A stretch of 64,000 nt of DNA from Heliopora coerulea. Its lineage: Eukaryota > Cnidaria > Anthozoa > Scleralcyonacea > Helioporidae. How positions within the stretch are numbered: position 1 is the first letter of the stretch; every line of letters begins with the position of its first letter. Made by a program: the position numbers and the translations under genes. This document shows, in pieces, positions 41,195 through 55,000 of this stretch. The stretch spans positions 3,614,501-3,678,500 of the forward strand of contig JASJOG010000008.1 of the NCBI GenBank assembly GCA_030142905.1. The letters run 5' to 3'. The notes below the pieces were generated by a model. That model ran no database searches, was not told the DNA's origin, and was given only the letters and a program-made list of their open reading frames with translations.

Positions 41195-41926
41195 TTATTT
41201 CATGTTTTCCTGATTTCTGTACAAAGAGCTAATGCTGGTGTTGCGATAACTGGGCGCATTGAGATGAAATACCCTTACATCAAAAAATGCACTTTGTTGA
41301 CGACACCAGAAACCTTTAGCCTTTATATCTGGTCTGGCTTCTTGCCGATTTGCTGACTGCGGATAAATACTTTCACCGGTAATAGGCTGTAATTGCGGTT
41401 CCTTCTCTGTTTCGTTACACACCTCACTCAGCCAATCAGCGGTAATGTCACGAATCTCGTTATGGCGAAGAATGGTCATACTACCATGTGAGCAGATCAT
41501 GGCATGATCTGTTGAGAAATTAACGCCGCAAACGCAGTGCTGAGCAAGATTCTTTAACTGCCAGCCATATCGTAAGCACAAAGCGTCACGGAACTCACTC
41601 TTGTTCAAATCAAAGCCATATTCTTTTAATGGGAGGACAGTGAGCGAGGAAGAAGAGCCTTTCTCATTTAACAGATCCATTGACCGTTGTTTTGTGGTAG
41701 GTAACATTTCTCTGACATCATTAGCTTTATTTGCATGATTTTCTGCTTTTTCTCGACGTATCTTCGCTTTAATCTCACATAAATCGGGTTTTCGGTACGA
41801 ACTTGTCTGCCCAATTATCATTTGCTTCAGAGGCTCAGTAATCTTTTTAGATGCTTCAAAGTGCAAACGAGCATCTTCAACTGGGTTAATAATATTCAAA
41901 CCACCATATCGTGTTGGCAACGACAA
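41195..41926 (-). pseudogene. LINE family 2, C-terminal zinc and nuclease region
   Basis: LPTRYGGLNIINPVEDARLH, then a Cys-His cluster CVCGVNFSTDHAMICSHG with RHNEIRD, then ARPDIKAKGFWCRQQSAFFD and VRVFHLNAPSY. RPD...DV is the restriction-enzyme-like nuclease core. 243 residues are open here, which is unusual preservation compared with the RT. Confidence 0.7.
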
Positions 41927-42179
41927 CAGCTTCCTTTCAGCAGCGGAGCAATGACTTCTACCAGTTAAGGCAGGAATTAGCTTCTCGGTTAGGATCTCTT
42001 CGATGGGTTAGAACAAGTTCTCAATATTATCAACCGTCCGCATAATAAACTGCCATTTTCCTTTTATGGAATGAATAAAGGCTGCATACGTTGCATGGGA
42101 ATAAATTTCAGCGATCTTAACAAGGGCTTCAATTTTTTCTTTTCACATCTCTATTTTACTTGCAACATACCCTTGAACA

Positions 42180-43308
42180 AAAGATGACGTACCTATTGCC
42201 GCCCCCAATATGTTATGACCAGCGGATGTTATACGGATACCGGTATCTTCAGAAAGGGTAGTCGCAAGGTAGGTGTACTCTGGTTTGACTACCAAGGTTG
42301 TTTTGCCTGGGTTGGGGTAGTAGCCGTATCCAGGTCCAACTGTTGTCAGGTGTTGCCACCATCCTCTTAAAGCAGTAAGCTTTCCTGCTGATGTGGAAAC
42401 ATCTGCAAACCATACTTGTTAGACGTCCTTGGGCGCTTCTTGGCTTAAACTGTTAATTAGAGGCGTTATGGCGAGCGCATACATTGCTATTGCTAATGGG
42501 TCCCCTTGGGTCGTTCCTTCCGACGACAAAATTTCATCACCGCCTATAACAAATAGTCTCACTGGTTTTGAGTACGTATTATTAAGCACGGTAGAAATTG
42601 CTGGGCAAGTAATACCAATGTTACGAAGGGCAGCTTTACGATTCAAGGTGTTGAAAGCATTTGTCGCATCGACTAACAGCATAGCTTCAGTGTCATCCAT
42701 TGATTCAATATCCTTCATGGCATTTATTGGAGCTTCGCAACCTGCTTCATGGCCTGCACACGTTTGGAGAACTCCAGCTGCTAACTTAACATCTTCGCCA
42801 ATAACTTTAAGAATCGCTTTGGCTATAATACGCCTTGGAACTTCCCCAATATCAATAGGGGGAACTCCTGGATCCTTGTTCAATGGGATCAAGTGACAAG
42901 CTACATATGCCGACAGACCGTTCGGGTCAACTTCTGTTGTACACAAATGTTTGGCCACACCCGCTAGAGCATTGCATAAATCAACTGAAGCGCCTTGGAA
43001 TGACAAACAAATGCGCCGCCAACCATAGGCATCAACTCCAGACGGGCCCGCAGAACCATTTGTTCTCATTGCTGCTTGCTTGATAGTTTCACCAGTTATT
43101 CTTTCGAATATTACCGGATGAAAACATACTTCTCTAGCCTCTAAGTCAGGAAGTAATGTTTCTGGTAAAGGTGTTTTCCCTTCAGGATGTTTCTCAGCAG
43201 GACATCTCTTGTTTTCCAAGTAGCGTTGCCACTGCCATCCACAATAGGTAATAAAGCATCAAGTGAAAGATGGTCACCCTTATTCGCGTTTGAAATCAGG
43301 CGAACTGC
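42180..43308 (-). pseudogene. LINE family 2, reverse transcriptase
   Basis: Motifs: GSAGPSGVDAYGWRRICLSF (43060), AGHEAGCEAPINAMKDIES, motif A LLVDATNAFNTLNRKAALRN (42690-42631), motif B SSEGTTQGDPLAIAMYALAI (42530-42471), catalytic box WFADVSTSAGKL (42411-42376) and GYYPNPGKTTLVVK. In the catalytic box the second Asp of FADD is Val, so the enzyme is dead. Frame breaks lie near 43220 and 42420. Confidence 0.8.
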
Positions 43309-44256
43309 CTAATGAACCTTTCCTTGCAGCATGAGCCGACTAAAACCACGCGTGATCTTCTCATATTCAAGCTGTTTATTTGGATAGGAGATAAGATGCT
43401 TTTGAATACATCTGCCTTCTTTAACAAGTGCCTTTAAATCGCTTTTTAGCCACAGATTAAGCCGCCTTTCTAGGCAATTAACATGATCTTTTGTCTTGCT
43501 TTTAGCAAAGGGGTTTTGCAATAACAATGATTGCATGAGTGAACATGCCTTCAAGGAAATACATTCAAGCGGATTCGCATCAGCATAGGACTGATACAGT
43601 CTGGCTAACTCTTGTACGAATGACTTACCACCTCTCCCAGATGGAAGTAAAAAGACGTTACATTTCCAGTAGATAGTTTCTTCATATGCATCATTTATCC
43701 TTTTACAGAATTCAGAACCATTCACTTCATCCCACTTAAAACTTTGTTCCTCAATCTGCATATCGTTAAATCTATCGTTATGCAGAGGTTCATTACCATG
43801 ATTAATGTATATGGCTTCAATCATCTCCGTATTGAGTACTGTATTGAGAGTTCCCTCCAGACACGAATGGGTACTTTCAATATTTTCTTGCACTAGGTTG
43901 TTTATGATAATTTCTGCAGTGCCAATTGCTTCGTCAACGGCAATATGGCCCATATTCCCGCCATTTTCTTGTCCAACGTCAATTTGCTGTTGATTCTCAG
44001 CAATACTGCTTGCTTCAAATGATTTTTGCTTCTTCTCATAGCGAGCCACCGTATCGCGTAGATTTTGCGCCGTAAGATTAAGTGAAGCATAGCCTTTCTC
44101 TTCCCATAATTGTTTCATGATCTTCATATATCCATGTCGGTTAGCATTTGACGTCCCCTCGCAACTGCTTCTCTCCAGAGCTCTTTTACGGCAGTCGAAA
44201 AGATAATAATAATAACAATAATAATAATAGTAATAATAAATGCCCATAAGCAACAC
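43309..44256 (-). pseudogene. LINE family 2, N-terminal part
   Basis: Contains KIMKQLWEEKGYASLNLTAQ followed by NLRDTVARYEKK, an Asn/Gln/Glu-rich linker, and YEETIYWKCNVFLLPSGRGG then KSFVQELARLYQSYADANPL and LERRLNLWLKSD. The first 20 residues are translated microsatellite (poly-Tyr), so the natural start is lost or internal (MKIMKQL). It is followed by a frame break before the RT. Confidence 0.65.
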
Positions 44257-44781
44257 CAGGCAGTGGCTCTCATGGCTTCTGATATTAACTGACTGGGAGT
44301 GCTAACATGTACATGTTTTGTCTCGGTGCAATAAATGGGCTACATCAAATATCCTGTCCAGTACCACAGATTTACTTGCCAGTTGTTTGACCTTAACCGG
44401 TTGAGCATGTTCCTTTTGGGCTGGCACCCAGTGCATCTCTGATCATGGGTGGGAGTAGTGGGGGAGCATCACGGCAAGGTGTTGGGAGGGAAGTTTGTGG
44501 TTGATATCTTCATACTAGGATACTAGGGTGGATTGATCAAACATAAGCTTCTCTCATCCAGGGACCATTTTAGCGGGATGGGCTACCCGACCTGGAGGTA
44601 TTCCTAATAGGGCCTCACCTGCAAGGTCATGCGTTGTTTTCTTTTAGTTACATCATATCACGCACATTTAGCAGTGATGCATGTGCCTGGTGTACCCTTA
44701 TCAGACTGGTTGTCATGATGGGCATATTAGGCTTCGTATATTTGTACCCCAGCGTCACTTTGATGGCGTGTTGCTCCTCTC
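44241..44781. repeat. Non-coding repeat between two TAA microsatellites
   Basis: About 540 bases between TAA repeats at 44202-44240 and 44782-44821, with phrases such as GGGCCTCACCTGCAAGGTC. Probably the 3' non-coding end of another LINE; no reading frame seen. Confidence 0.45.
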
Positions 44782-45350
44782 ACTCAATAATAATAATGAT
44801 AATGATAATAATAATAATAATGACTTTATTCATGTGTCAAATTCTTCTAGCGTAGGGTAAACAAACCGAACACTAATTGGGGACACCTAAACAAAAATAA
44901 TTCTATTTGGTTTCTAACTAATATACATAATAATTAAGATTATGTTAATCGTTGTTTACAGGTATAATATAAATTTATTTTATATACACTTCTAATATTG
45001 TTCATAATATCTAATTATTACCAAGATAACAATTATTACAATTATCACTAATAAGTTCGTTAAGGTTAATGGACCTAATACGTTTCTTAAAAATCTTCAA
45101 TGTGTCAGATGATTTAATCGACTTGTCCAGTTTTGCCCAAATCACAGGACCAAGATAGCGTAAGCTATGCTTGGCATACGTTACTGAATTAAACCTTGGT
45201 ATAACGAAGTCGGCATTTCGAAGGTTGTAACTGCTAAGATTTGTTTTAAATAAATCAACTATATAAGGAAGAGATATGTTCTTTTTAACTTTGTACAATA
45301 AAGTTGCTATTTCCTGTAATCGACGATTGGGTAGGGTTGGCAAGTTGGCA
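44782..45350 (-). mobile_element. LINE 3' end, CR1/jockey group
   Basis: 5'-truncated minus-strand copy ending in a TAA-type microsatellite at 44821-44782. The preserved frame 45343-45011 encodes PTLPNRRLQEIATLLYKVKK, then SYNLRNADFVIPRFNSVTYA and KHSLRYLGPVIWAKL, the RT C-terminal tail typical of this group. The rest is 3' non-coding. Confidence 0.75.
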
Positions 45351-48027
45351 AATTACCAAGATGGTAATTGGCCAATTATTGATAGCATTTATATGTTGAC
45401 CAGCAGCCCATTTTCTAAAATTGTAAGCAGTAAAGCAAGATTTTCGGCTCTTGCTCCTTTTGACAGGCGCCTAATCGTCTTCTAATGCATTCGGAGAGTG
45501 AATATCTGGTGAGTTATCAATATCGCTGTTATCTGAAATGTTAGATTGACCAGCAAAGTCAAGCACTGAAAAAAATTTGTGGGCGCGCTACAGTTTTTTA
45601 CTCCTTAAGTTAGGGACTATCATAATTCGAGACAACCTGCCAAACTTGGTCAGTTATTTCACAGTGGTCACTTATTTCGGTTGACACCTTGACATGGGTC
45701 GGCACGCATGCGTAGTGATAAGATTTTGACCAGGTGTTATTCTATCGCAACCACCACCGTACCATCCACGTCAATGCAAATATTAAATTTTTCGATGCAT
45801 TTTCCAGTATACTTCTCCGAGACGTGGTAACATAATCCGATCTCAAAATTTTAAAAAAAATATCCATTTATTTTGTCTTAAAAAAACATCTGTAATAAAG
45901 TAAATGGTTTGAACCCTGGAAAGACTGTTATTCTTCAGCGAAATATCTATGGTGACAGCAATTTTCAGGAAAAATTATAATGGGAAAAAAAGCTACAGAG
46001 ATTATAAAACATTGCAATGTTCCAAACCAATTATTATCATGATATCAAGGTTTAACTGGAAATTTGGGAAGAATCTTGTTCTTCGTATTTCTTTCACAGT
46101 TTGATATACACCAAACTGAGTTTACAACTTTTTTAAAGATAGAATCGTCTCTAAACAAAAACTGTTGCGTGCCACTATAAGACAGTTATGAGAGACAAAA
46201 GAACTAAATAAAAAAGCTAGGTCGTGAAGCAAATTCTTCAACGTGTAGACATTTTGACATCGATCGTCTTTCCTGGCATCGATATTGCGGTTTGGCTCGT
46301 ATGCCAAGGACCAGCACGTCCTTCGAAATGTCACTATGTCTAATCTGGAATAAATCTCAAGCAATTAGCACTGAATAACCTTCTTCGGCACTGAAATACA
46401 TTTTTTGGCACTGTATAACTTTTTCCATGTACATTATCAGTTGGTAATAGCACGATTTCGCGTGCACTTTGGAGTAACACGTACTCGTTAGTTTTTAATA
46501 GACCTCAAAAATAGAACTCGCCCTTCGGACTCGAGCTATTTTGATAGTCATTGAAAAACTCACTCGTGCGTACTTCTTCCGTATGGCATACGGTAAAATG
46601 TTACTGTCTAGACCCCTTACATGACAATAATTAAGAATTACTTCCTGGAGGCAAAGTGAATATTGTTGATTAAAACATGATTAAGTCGGTTTTCTTTGTT
46701 CTTTCGAGGGTTTTATTCTCCAAAGAAACCTATCTAGAAAAGAGACCTTTTGAAAAGCTGACGGGGACTGTATATGCAATACCCGAAATAACTGGGATTC
46801 TGTATACAATCCCTGACAACAATTAATCGAAGAAGGAACACAACCTGAAAACATGTTTTTCACTTCTCAAAACAAAAACGAATCATGACGCTTAACATTT
46901 CTCGGAAGGAACCTCCTTTATATTTGTTTTAAGACAGATAAATACCTCGAACGTCGGTTTTAAGCCAGATAACATTTCTCGGGGCCTTCACGCCTTCGTA
47001 CTTGGTATTTATCCTATACATAATCCCCGATACGAAGTCGAGGGGATTATTCGACCATATTCGCCGAGTCTGAGGCATGTAATTGTTTCAGCATAATACA
47101 CTGTTTGGCGAACATTAGAAAGAAAATGGTGAGCGAGTTATTTTTTCTCGTGAACATTTAAAAAGGTAGCCGCTAGTTTACGTAAATGCCTTCCCTGTCA
47201 TATTTACCAGTAGGTTTATCGTGAAATACATCAACTGCGAAAAATTTCGGACAAAAACTTGACCGAAAATGAAACGGTTCGTAAATTTGAGGCGTCCGAA
47301 ATTTCTAGCTGCCAATACAATGCAATTTTTCTCTACGTATGACTAACTCACAGGTGTAACAGATTCAGACAAGGTTTCACCAGACACATAATGACAATGT
47401 ACTATTATGCCAAGTTAATTGAATGCAACATCGAAGTGTACACATTTCAAGATAAAACGGTCTCGGCTATCAGAAAAACAGCAAATAAAAAAAAGTGAGT
47501 GAATTGATGGTGTGATTGTCACTGTTCGTTCAAAATTTGAAGATTGGTACGCGAAGAAACCGTCAAACAAGAACACAAAAGGACAGATGCAAATACCATT
47601 GATCTTAAAACCAAATTGTCCACGTTGAAACTGTGGTTGAAGTCAATCCACGCTCAACGCTTTGCTGCTTGTACGATCACCTGCGAAATGAGCCCGAGAT
47701 GGCTGAAAGAGTTTGAGTTGGCCGGAATTCAAGAAGTGAGTCTGTAATCTTAATTGCATGCGAATTACTCCGAAAAACGAGTTACTTAAAACACAGCTAA
47801 GCACTGCCGTTCACTCGTTCTAGTTACACTGGCATCGCCGTTAGATCAATGTATATTATCGTGGAAGACAACTACGACAAGTAAATTGAGTATGTAAAAC
47901 AACAAACCTCGTACGCAAACTCAAACATCCACCATTGTTCTTATTAACTTATAAAAGAAATACCTGATGTGTACGTTCGTTTAAAGAGATTAATGTGTAG
48001 TACATGGAAGGTCGGAGATATTCACGT
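45351..48027. other. Intergenic region between gene A and gene B
   Basis: No gene recognised. 46500-46560 and 46880-47060 hold repeat-like phrases (ACATTTCTCGG twice; TCGAGGGGATTATTCGACC) that look like miniature element pieces. An ORF at 47544-47747 has no recognisable motif. Confidence 0.5.
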
Positions 48028-48255
48028 ATGATCGTTGGACGTTCGTCAAGCTTACACCATAGAAAAGTGATTTCTGAACTCCTGACGGGAATTATACCTA
48101 CAACCTACTGATGACCGATCAGACACTCTAAACACTGAATCTCGGTAACTCAATATACTTAGAGCAGCTCACCGGTCATCTTGAGGGTTTGATTTCCATC
48201 TACAGCTCAGAAATCGTTTTCTGAGATACAATCTTGACGAACGTCCACCGATTTT
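48028..48255. mobile_element. Second tRNA-derived fold-back SINE, eroded
   Basis: Outer inverted ends GGACGTTCGTCAAG (48037-48050) and its complement (48233-48246), extended by GTGATTTCTGA against TCAGAAATC. Inside, AGAGCAGCTCACCGGTCATC then GGGTTTGATTTCC corresponds to the tRNA-like part of 29526-29847. Lies about 700 bases downstream of the gene B stop. Confidence 0.65.
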
Positions 48256-48965
48256 CCATGTGTTTGTTTGTTTGAATACTGTGGTCCAAACACTTGCGAC
48301 GTTGAAGTCCCTTGGCTTTCAAAAAGCTCAAAAACACCAACTTAACAGCTCCAGCTTTTACATACTTTCCTCCGTCTCCCAACATTCTGTGTTTGGATCA
48401 CACAATCCATGCACTGAAAACTGTCAAGAATTTCTTAAATATTCTATCTATAACAGTGGACGTTCGCCTTGTTACTCACACTCGCAATTTCATGTCGATG
48501 ATTTCGATGATACCAGCCCACACTGTCTATTCAGTTTTGATGACTTAGGTACCACAGACACGTTTACTAAATAAAACCACTATTTACGAATGTAGACTAG
48601 ATATAACACAAAATTTTCTAGATGCAATGGCGGAAGCTTTAACGAGATCAAAGTATTATACAATCAACACCATCTGTCGCACCAAATATACAACAAAAAT
48701 TAATTCTTAAATTCAGTGCACTAAAATAAATGAAACAAATAGCAATGTATCAGATAGTAGACTGCCGAACCAGAGATACATCAAAAGTTGACTCTTGAAG
48801 TTAACGAAATAGGTAAAACAAGAATATATGACACGTGTCCCTTGGCCATTCGATCTCAAGGAAGAATTACAGAAAAGTGTATCAAGGTAAAAGTATATTC
48901 AATCCCGGAATCCTCCACTGTTATTCTCATAGGTAGTCTTTGAAGCAGGATGGTGCTACATCTCG

Positions 48966-49033
48966 TTAATCCACTTTAACGGATCCATAGATTTTTCGGA
49001 CAAAGAAAAAGCAGGAAAAGAAACCAACTGTGC
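48966..49033 (-). CDS. TM9SF2: TM9SF2-like gene B exon 20 (stop codon)
   Basis: Encodes [20 protein letters not shown], then D and TAA at 48968-48966. GT.GFF.C..FV.KIY..VKVD is the family's C-terminus with the lysine-x-aspartate Golgi signal. Acceptor TTTGCAG. A hAT-type insertion ends its intron only 49 bases upstream. Confidence 0.93.
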
Positions 49034-52000
49034 CTGCAAAGAAGTTCGAAATGAGGCCTCTTTAAAAGAAATAAATATTGATTAGGGTTGCCACTCGGGT
49101 TTTTTGCATTTCACCGAATCGGTGCCTAAATTTCACCAAATGCCCCTAAATTTCACCAAATACCCCGTTTCCATTATAGAGCCTGGGTACGAGGTTGCGT
49201 TTTTATTGGATATCAACTGCTAAATGATAACAAACTTGTAGACAGCGCTTACGAAGCAAATTTGATAATTTTATTGATAAATAAACTCAAACAAACTTTT
49301 TCAAGTCAAATTTGGGAATTTTCCACAATTTAAACCGAATGTAATAGAAAATGTAAAAATTTTTGAAATGGCGGCTTTTTCCCCACGAACGATCGTATTA
49401 TTGTAGACCTACCATGACGTATTGTTTGAAACCCCTGACCGAACCGCTGACCACTAACTTGATTGTTTTTCTCCGCGAGTCTGGCTTTCCCCATGATTTT
49501 TCGTCATACTCCGTGACAGTTGTGGGCCATCTTACAAGTCAGCATTTTCATTTTTCAGTAAGATGTATGTAGAAGTTAATGAACTTTTGAATAATAAAGA
49601 ATAAAGTAGTGAAATTTCACCACATTTGGACAATTTCACATTTCCTTCACCAGATCACCAGACTCAGTCCGATTTCACCAGGTTTGGTGAAAAATCACCA
49701 GGAGTGGCAACCTTGATATTGATACATATAAAGCATAAACAAATGTTTGCTCGAGCGCGCAATGTCTTGTGAACAGGATACGTATCAAGATGGTCAAGAC
49801 TGATAAAGCTGATCAAAATTCATATCAGCCAACATTTTCCCATAATGGGACCAAACTACATGAGCGGATCTAGCTCAAAATCCAACTGTTGCAAAGCAAA
49901 GATGTATTCGAAAGAGGGCGCGAACTTCCAAGGAGGAGTGAGTCTGGCGCCATGCTCTCCTGGAAAATCTACTCTAAAATTTTGTCCCGCACTTTGGGAG
50001 AGCATTTTAGGTGTGGTTCAAATTTGACACAGAATGAGGAATAAGGGTTTCGTATGTAAAAAAATGTTCACTCGTATTTGTGCTTGGTATTGAATTTCAA
50101 AGGATAACATAATGGCAATTTTATTAAATCCGGCTGTTTTTAGGTGGGCCACGATTAAAGCAGCATACTTGAAAACACGCAGAACATGTATTGGAAAATG
50201 TATTCAGCAAAATGGAAACAGTGAATGAAATGTGCTGAGCCATATTCTTGAACTCGTTAATGAACTGAATGAACACCAACAGTCTTCTCCAGCGACAACG
50301 GCGAAACGCCAACTCTATCCGACGTATGGTTATATAAATTAACAGCAAAATGACTGTATGCAAAAAATTTACTTCATCCCAACTTGCCATATTCATCCTG
50401 TTTTCAACGCCGTCTAAAAGCGACTAATTTAGACGCCCGTGTGCCACCCTAGTAAATCGCTGCGCATAAACCCACTTTTACGATCGAAACCACAAACGAC
50501 TGACTTCGACTACATTTCAAAAATTTTAGTAACAGAAGTGAATCGTAATAAACATATCAAAAACTATAGATAAAATATCGCACCTGACTGAGTTTTTTCA
50601 ACGAGGAGGACTTATTCTATCAATCTGTGTTCATCGTCGTCAACAGAGTCAAGAAGGCGTGAATATTTACTCATGGGACGAACATTTGCAAACGCTCTTT
50701 TTATCTTGTATTAAACTGTATTGTTTAAATATGCGTTAAGAAATAATACACTTCTGTTTAGTCCGCTGTTCATGAATCGCTGTCGTTTGCACCAAGCTTG
50801 CGTTATGATTGATTGGCATTGTCAAAAAGCTTTGCCATTGGTGTGCAACTGTCAAGAAGCTCTATGATTGGCTTGGAACAGTCAGTTCAAACTGACGGTT
50901 GCAAGTTAATGGTAGAACTTCACTCGCAGTAGCATTCCGGCCATGAAGTAGACTGGCGGGATTAGCAAAGCAAAGCGTAAATAGCAACATCCTTCAAATG
51001 TGGTTTGTTATTTTCCCTCAACTATCAGTAACAAAGTTAAAAATCTGACGGATGCATGACCAACAGTTGGAATTCTCTAGATCCGCCCCTGCATTGATTT
51101 TTGGTTTCCTTAGTTTGTTCAAAGATTACGTTTCACTTTACCCCTTGGATACAGCAGCTAAGGGAGGTCATGCTGTGTTCTAACGTTAAGCCCAGTGGTG
51201 GTTGTACCTGTCCGCCTGCGTATGTGTGTGAGTGTTTGTATGCATGTATCCCTGCAACTGTGTACCTTTTATCAGTCTAAATTAAAGCGTACTTAAAAAG
51301 CTGCTTACCAGTGTACAGGAAGAACAACAGGACAAATATGAGGGTATAGCCAAAATATAACACTGTACTAGTTGTACCAACAATAGTTAGCTTCGTGAAA
51401 AAGTACACGGAGTACAAGAACAGATAAAATGCAGTGCATGCACCGGTAAGGAAGGATCTCCACCACCAATGGTAGTCCTAGGAATGAAGAAAGAAAAGCG
51501 ACAAGGAGAAAATGGTGAGTGTCGTAACTCCAAAGTTCACAAACAGAGGATGATTTTGGTGTACATCTTCGTTAAAAAGTAATCTTACTTCTAAATTATT
51601 TAGTGCAGTCATGAGTATCTGTTTTTTTTACAATTACTTGTCACCATACCTCGGCACACAGGTGGAAGTAACACAGTAAGATGCACGTTTCTGAAACTGT
51701 CAGTACTAAAATTCCCGAAACTATGAGCATAAATCCAAACATGTAGTAAATCTGATGCGACCTAGAAAACAAAAACAAAACCTTAGATGGATTTGGAGTT
51801 TCACATCGATTGAACAATCAAGGCATTTCCGAACATTTCGTGTTTTGAAGTATTATTTCAGTAAACTGGTAATCTGAACAAGTTGTTTAAACATTTCACT
51901 TTCTAAAATCTAAATACAAATTAAATTTGTTGCAGCAGTTCAGGAAACACAACTTTCTCCTCTCAGCTATGGTAACTTAGATTCGCTTCCTTGAACTGTT

Positions 52001-55000
52001 TGACTGCTCAGATACTTTCCACATCAAGACAGAACGTACTAGGTTATCTGGCTTTAGGTTATTGTTTCAAAGGTTCTCAAGGTTGTCTTTAGCTATGTCG
52101 CGGAACTTTACTTTTCAAAATTGCCCCTTTGGCCAAGTCAACCGAATTCATTCAACTTCGTTTTTTCGCTATACAGCTCAGCTTGCTGAAAAACAAAACT
52201 GATGGATTCATTTAAAAAGCACAATGGGTTAGGAATTGCGGGGACTGCACAGCATAGGACTGATGTAACTGATGTTATTCAAGAGTTCAGTCCTCTTGTC
52301 CGACACTTCAAGACTGAAATATGATTTTTTTTTTTTAAATTCCTAGTTCTAGTGTGAACAGAACTATAACCCACTGGCTGGTATTGATAAAATTCAGTAT
52401 ATTTACTTCAATTACTTGATATTGCTGGGGTGAAGTTGATGATGCTAAAGCTGAGGAAGAAGATGGTCATTGATTCTCAGGAGATCACACGTTTTTGCTA
52501 AAAAGTTTAACACTGAATCCTCCAGTCTTGGCCACGTTAAGCCTACTCGAAGTCTCCCATGAACCCTTCGCTGCGAAGATATATCGTCAATCGTTTTCTA
52601 ACTAATTCGTTCGTCCATTTAACAGACTTTCTAACCGTAATCTCCTAATCTAACGCTGTGTGAATACATTTTTATTAACAAAAATAATATTTGTCAAGGA
52701 AGACAAATAACCTTTATGAAAAGGTTTAATCACAATCAAAAAGCAACTAGCAACCAAACAAAACAAGGCGAATACAAACTTGTATTTTATCGTTATAAAA
52801 ACTTGACTTGAATAAGGTAAAATTTCGAATTTTAGAACCATAGCATCTGAAATTGGAATAGAAAACATTCGCAGTATGCCAAATTGCATGTCAAACTTAC
52901 CAGATACTGGAGAGAACGAAAAACAGCTGGATAAAGATACATCCAAACGGTAAAATGCCTCCCATAATAATTCCGGGAACTGCTTTGCTGTACATGCTCT
53001 GCAAAAACAAACACAGTAAAACAAAGACCACTTTTAGTAACTTTTTCCACTCCGTTTCTTTCGGGTTTTTAAAACACCAAATAGGTGCACAAATTCTCAA
53101 AATATCGCGGGTAATGCCTAATGAGAATACATAATTTGCAACAGACTCCATCTACAAGAACGCGCAGTGTCTCGGATACATACTACCTTAGCCATTAAAC
53201 TCCTTGTCCTTTTTCGGCCATTAACCAGTTAACACAAGAAATAAATAAGTACGTATACAAACAATCAAACAATTAAACTACGGTAACAATCACGCAAATT
53301 TACAAACAAACAGGTTTTAAAGAACGAAAAATATGTAGTTAATAGATGAAAGTCATCTTACAGCATCCAGACTAAAACACGGTGGGAAAAAAATGTTTGA
53401 GCTAATTCCAAATTAATACATAACAGAGTCTGGCTTTTGAGGTGAAACATTGTTTAATGGACAAAATCTACAAGGGTTTAAAAATCAGGCTTGGTTAGAA
53501 AACGAAGGAATGTTATACTCAAATGTATGTCAGGTTCGCGCTAAAATATGTAACAGTATTTATTATATGGCCAAGCCACTCGGAAGTCTAAACACTTATA
53601 CCTTGCAGTCTGAAGGTTCGTTAAGTGCGAATGTTTCTTGTATCCTCGCGCTCAGTCCGGGAAGGTTTAAAGTATTTGTTAATGTTGGGAGACAAGTTAA
53701 ATTAGATGAATAAATTATGGGAATATGTGTTGTAAAAATGCCTAAAGAGCAACCAGAACAAAACTATGCATCAAAACTACAAATCAAGTTATATGACTGA
53801 CTTCAGAATGGCCGGATAATAAACTACTGATTGATCTCGATCTGTACTGAAAAAAATATCGGTCGTATACTTTACTGTAAAAAACTTCAAGTTCCATTAG
53901 TAAGTGATGAAGATTTTTGGAGCCTTCACCTCCAAGACATTAAGATAGTAACGTCATTATTATTATTGCCAGTTATACTAAGCTACTGAGAACGTAAACA
54001 TCTTTAACAAGTTAGTGACTCGTCACTAGGTTGAAAAATATCTTATTTCGATAGTGGTAGTGACATTCACAAATTACGGAAGTACTGAAATTTTAACACC
54101 AAACATGAATCATATCTGCAGCCTGTAGGACAACGATGTGTTTGTGGCTGGGCAAATGTTGTGAAATGTGCTAGCAAACGCCAATACTACATAAAGTATA
54201 TTTGCTGTTTTGGGCACAAATCCAACACATCCAATGACCCTTACCTGCTCGGGAATTTGGCGAGGAATCTGGTTGGTTCGGACTGGTAGCTCGATAACCT
54301 AAAAAAAATTTAATTTGATTAAGGGGATTGGTAACGAAACATGGTTCAGCGCGCTAGCATGGGTATTGATCTTGTCGAGCTGTTATTTTATAACAACTGC
54401 AAAAGCCCCTACAAATGTATTAAATTTTTGGAAATTCTTTTCGGTGAATTACGTTAATACTTGGTAAATAAAACAAGCGGAATATGTATAACGCTTTAAC
54501 GCCTGAATTTTTTTCTTTTCTTCATTATTGTCTTTGTTTTTGCTTTGTTCATTCTTTTCTTCTTTTGTTTTAGAGGTGTCCTATACATATAACACTGGGC
54601 GTTAATAGGGTTAACAACATACCCAATTTTCAAAAATTTTCAAGATGTTAACGCTCTTCACTGCCTAAACCAGTTCTGATACTGCACTAAAAGTTCGCTG
54701 TGTTGTTCTTCAGTCAAATGTTTTTTTCTGATACCAATTTTCAGAAAGATTCATCGAACAAAACCGAAGATGATGTGCCTTAATGGTAAGATATTCGAGT
54801 TAATATGACCAAGTGTCAACGCTATTGTCATATTTGAACTGATATTTGCACAGTTTGGCAAATATGGCATGTTTTGTACAGTTCTTCTAAGGTTATGCAT
54901 GTTAGTACTGATATGTAATCCCCATAAAGGAAGACCGTGATAACTGGTAGCATGTAAAAATAGGAACTGTACGGAGCCACCTGAGGAATAATGCTTTGGC

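Larger units (their letters stand above)
40711..44201 (-). mobile_element. REL-endonuclease LINE of a second family
   Basis: Minus-strand non-LTR retrotransposon bounded by TAA microsatellites at 44202-44240 and 40711-40740. Order: N-terminal region (44201-43309), RT (43219-42180), C-terminal zinc and PD-(D/E)XK region (41926-41195), then about 450 bases of 3' non-coding sequence. The family is widespread in cnidarians; I place it with the R2/NeSL-type LINEs on the C-terminal nuclease, at modest confidence. Originally one frame of about 1000 residues. Confidence 0.7.

Noticed and set aside
40857..41213. 118-residue plus-strand ORF with hydrophobic stretches
   Set aside because: Lies antisense to the 3' non-coding end of a LINE; no conserved motif.
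42429..42896. 155-residue plus-strand ORF
   Set aside because: Antisense of the LINE family 2 reverse transcriptase.
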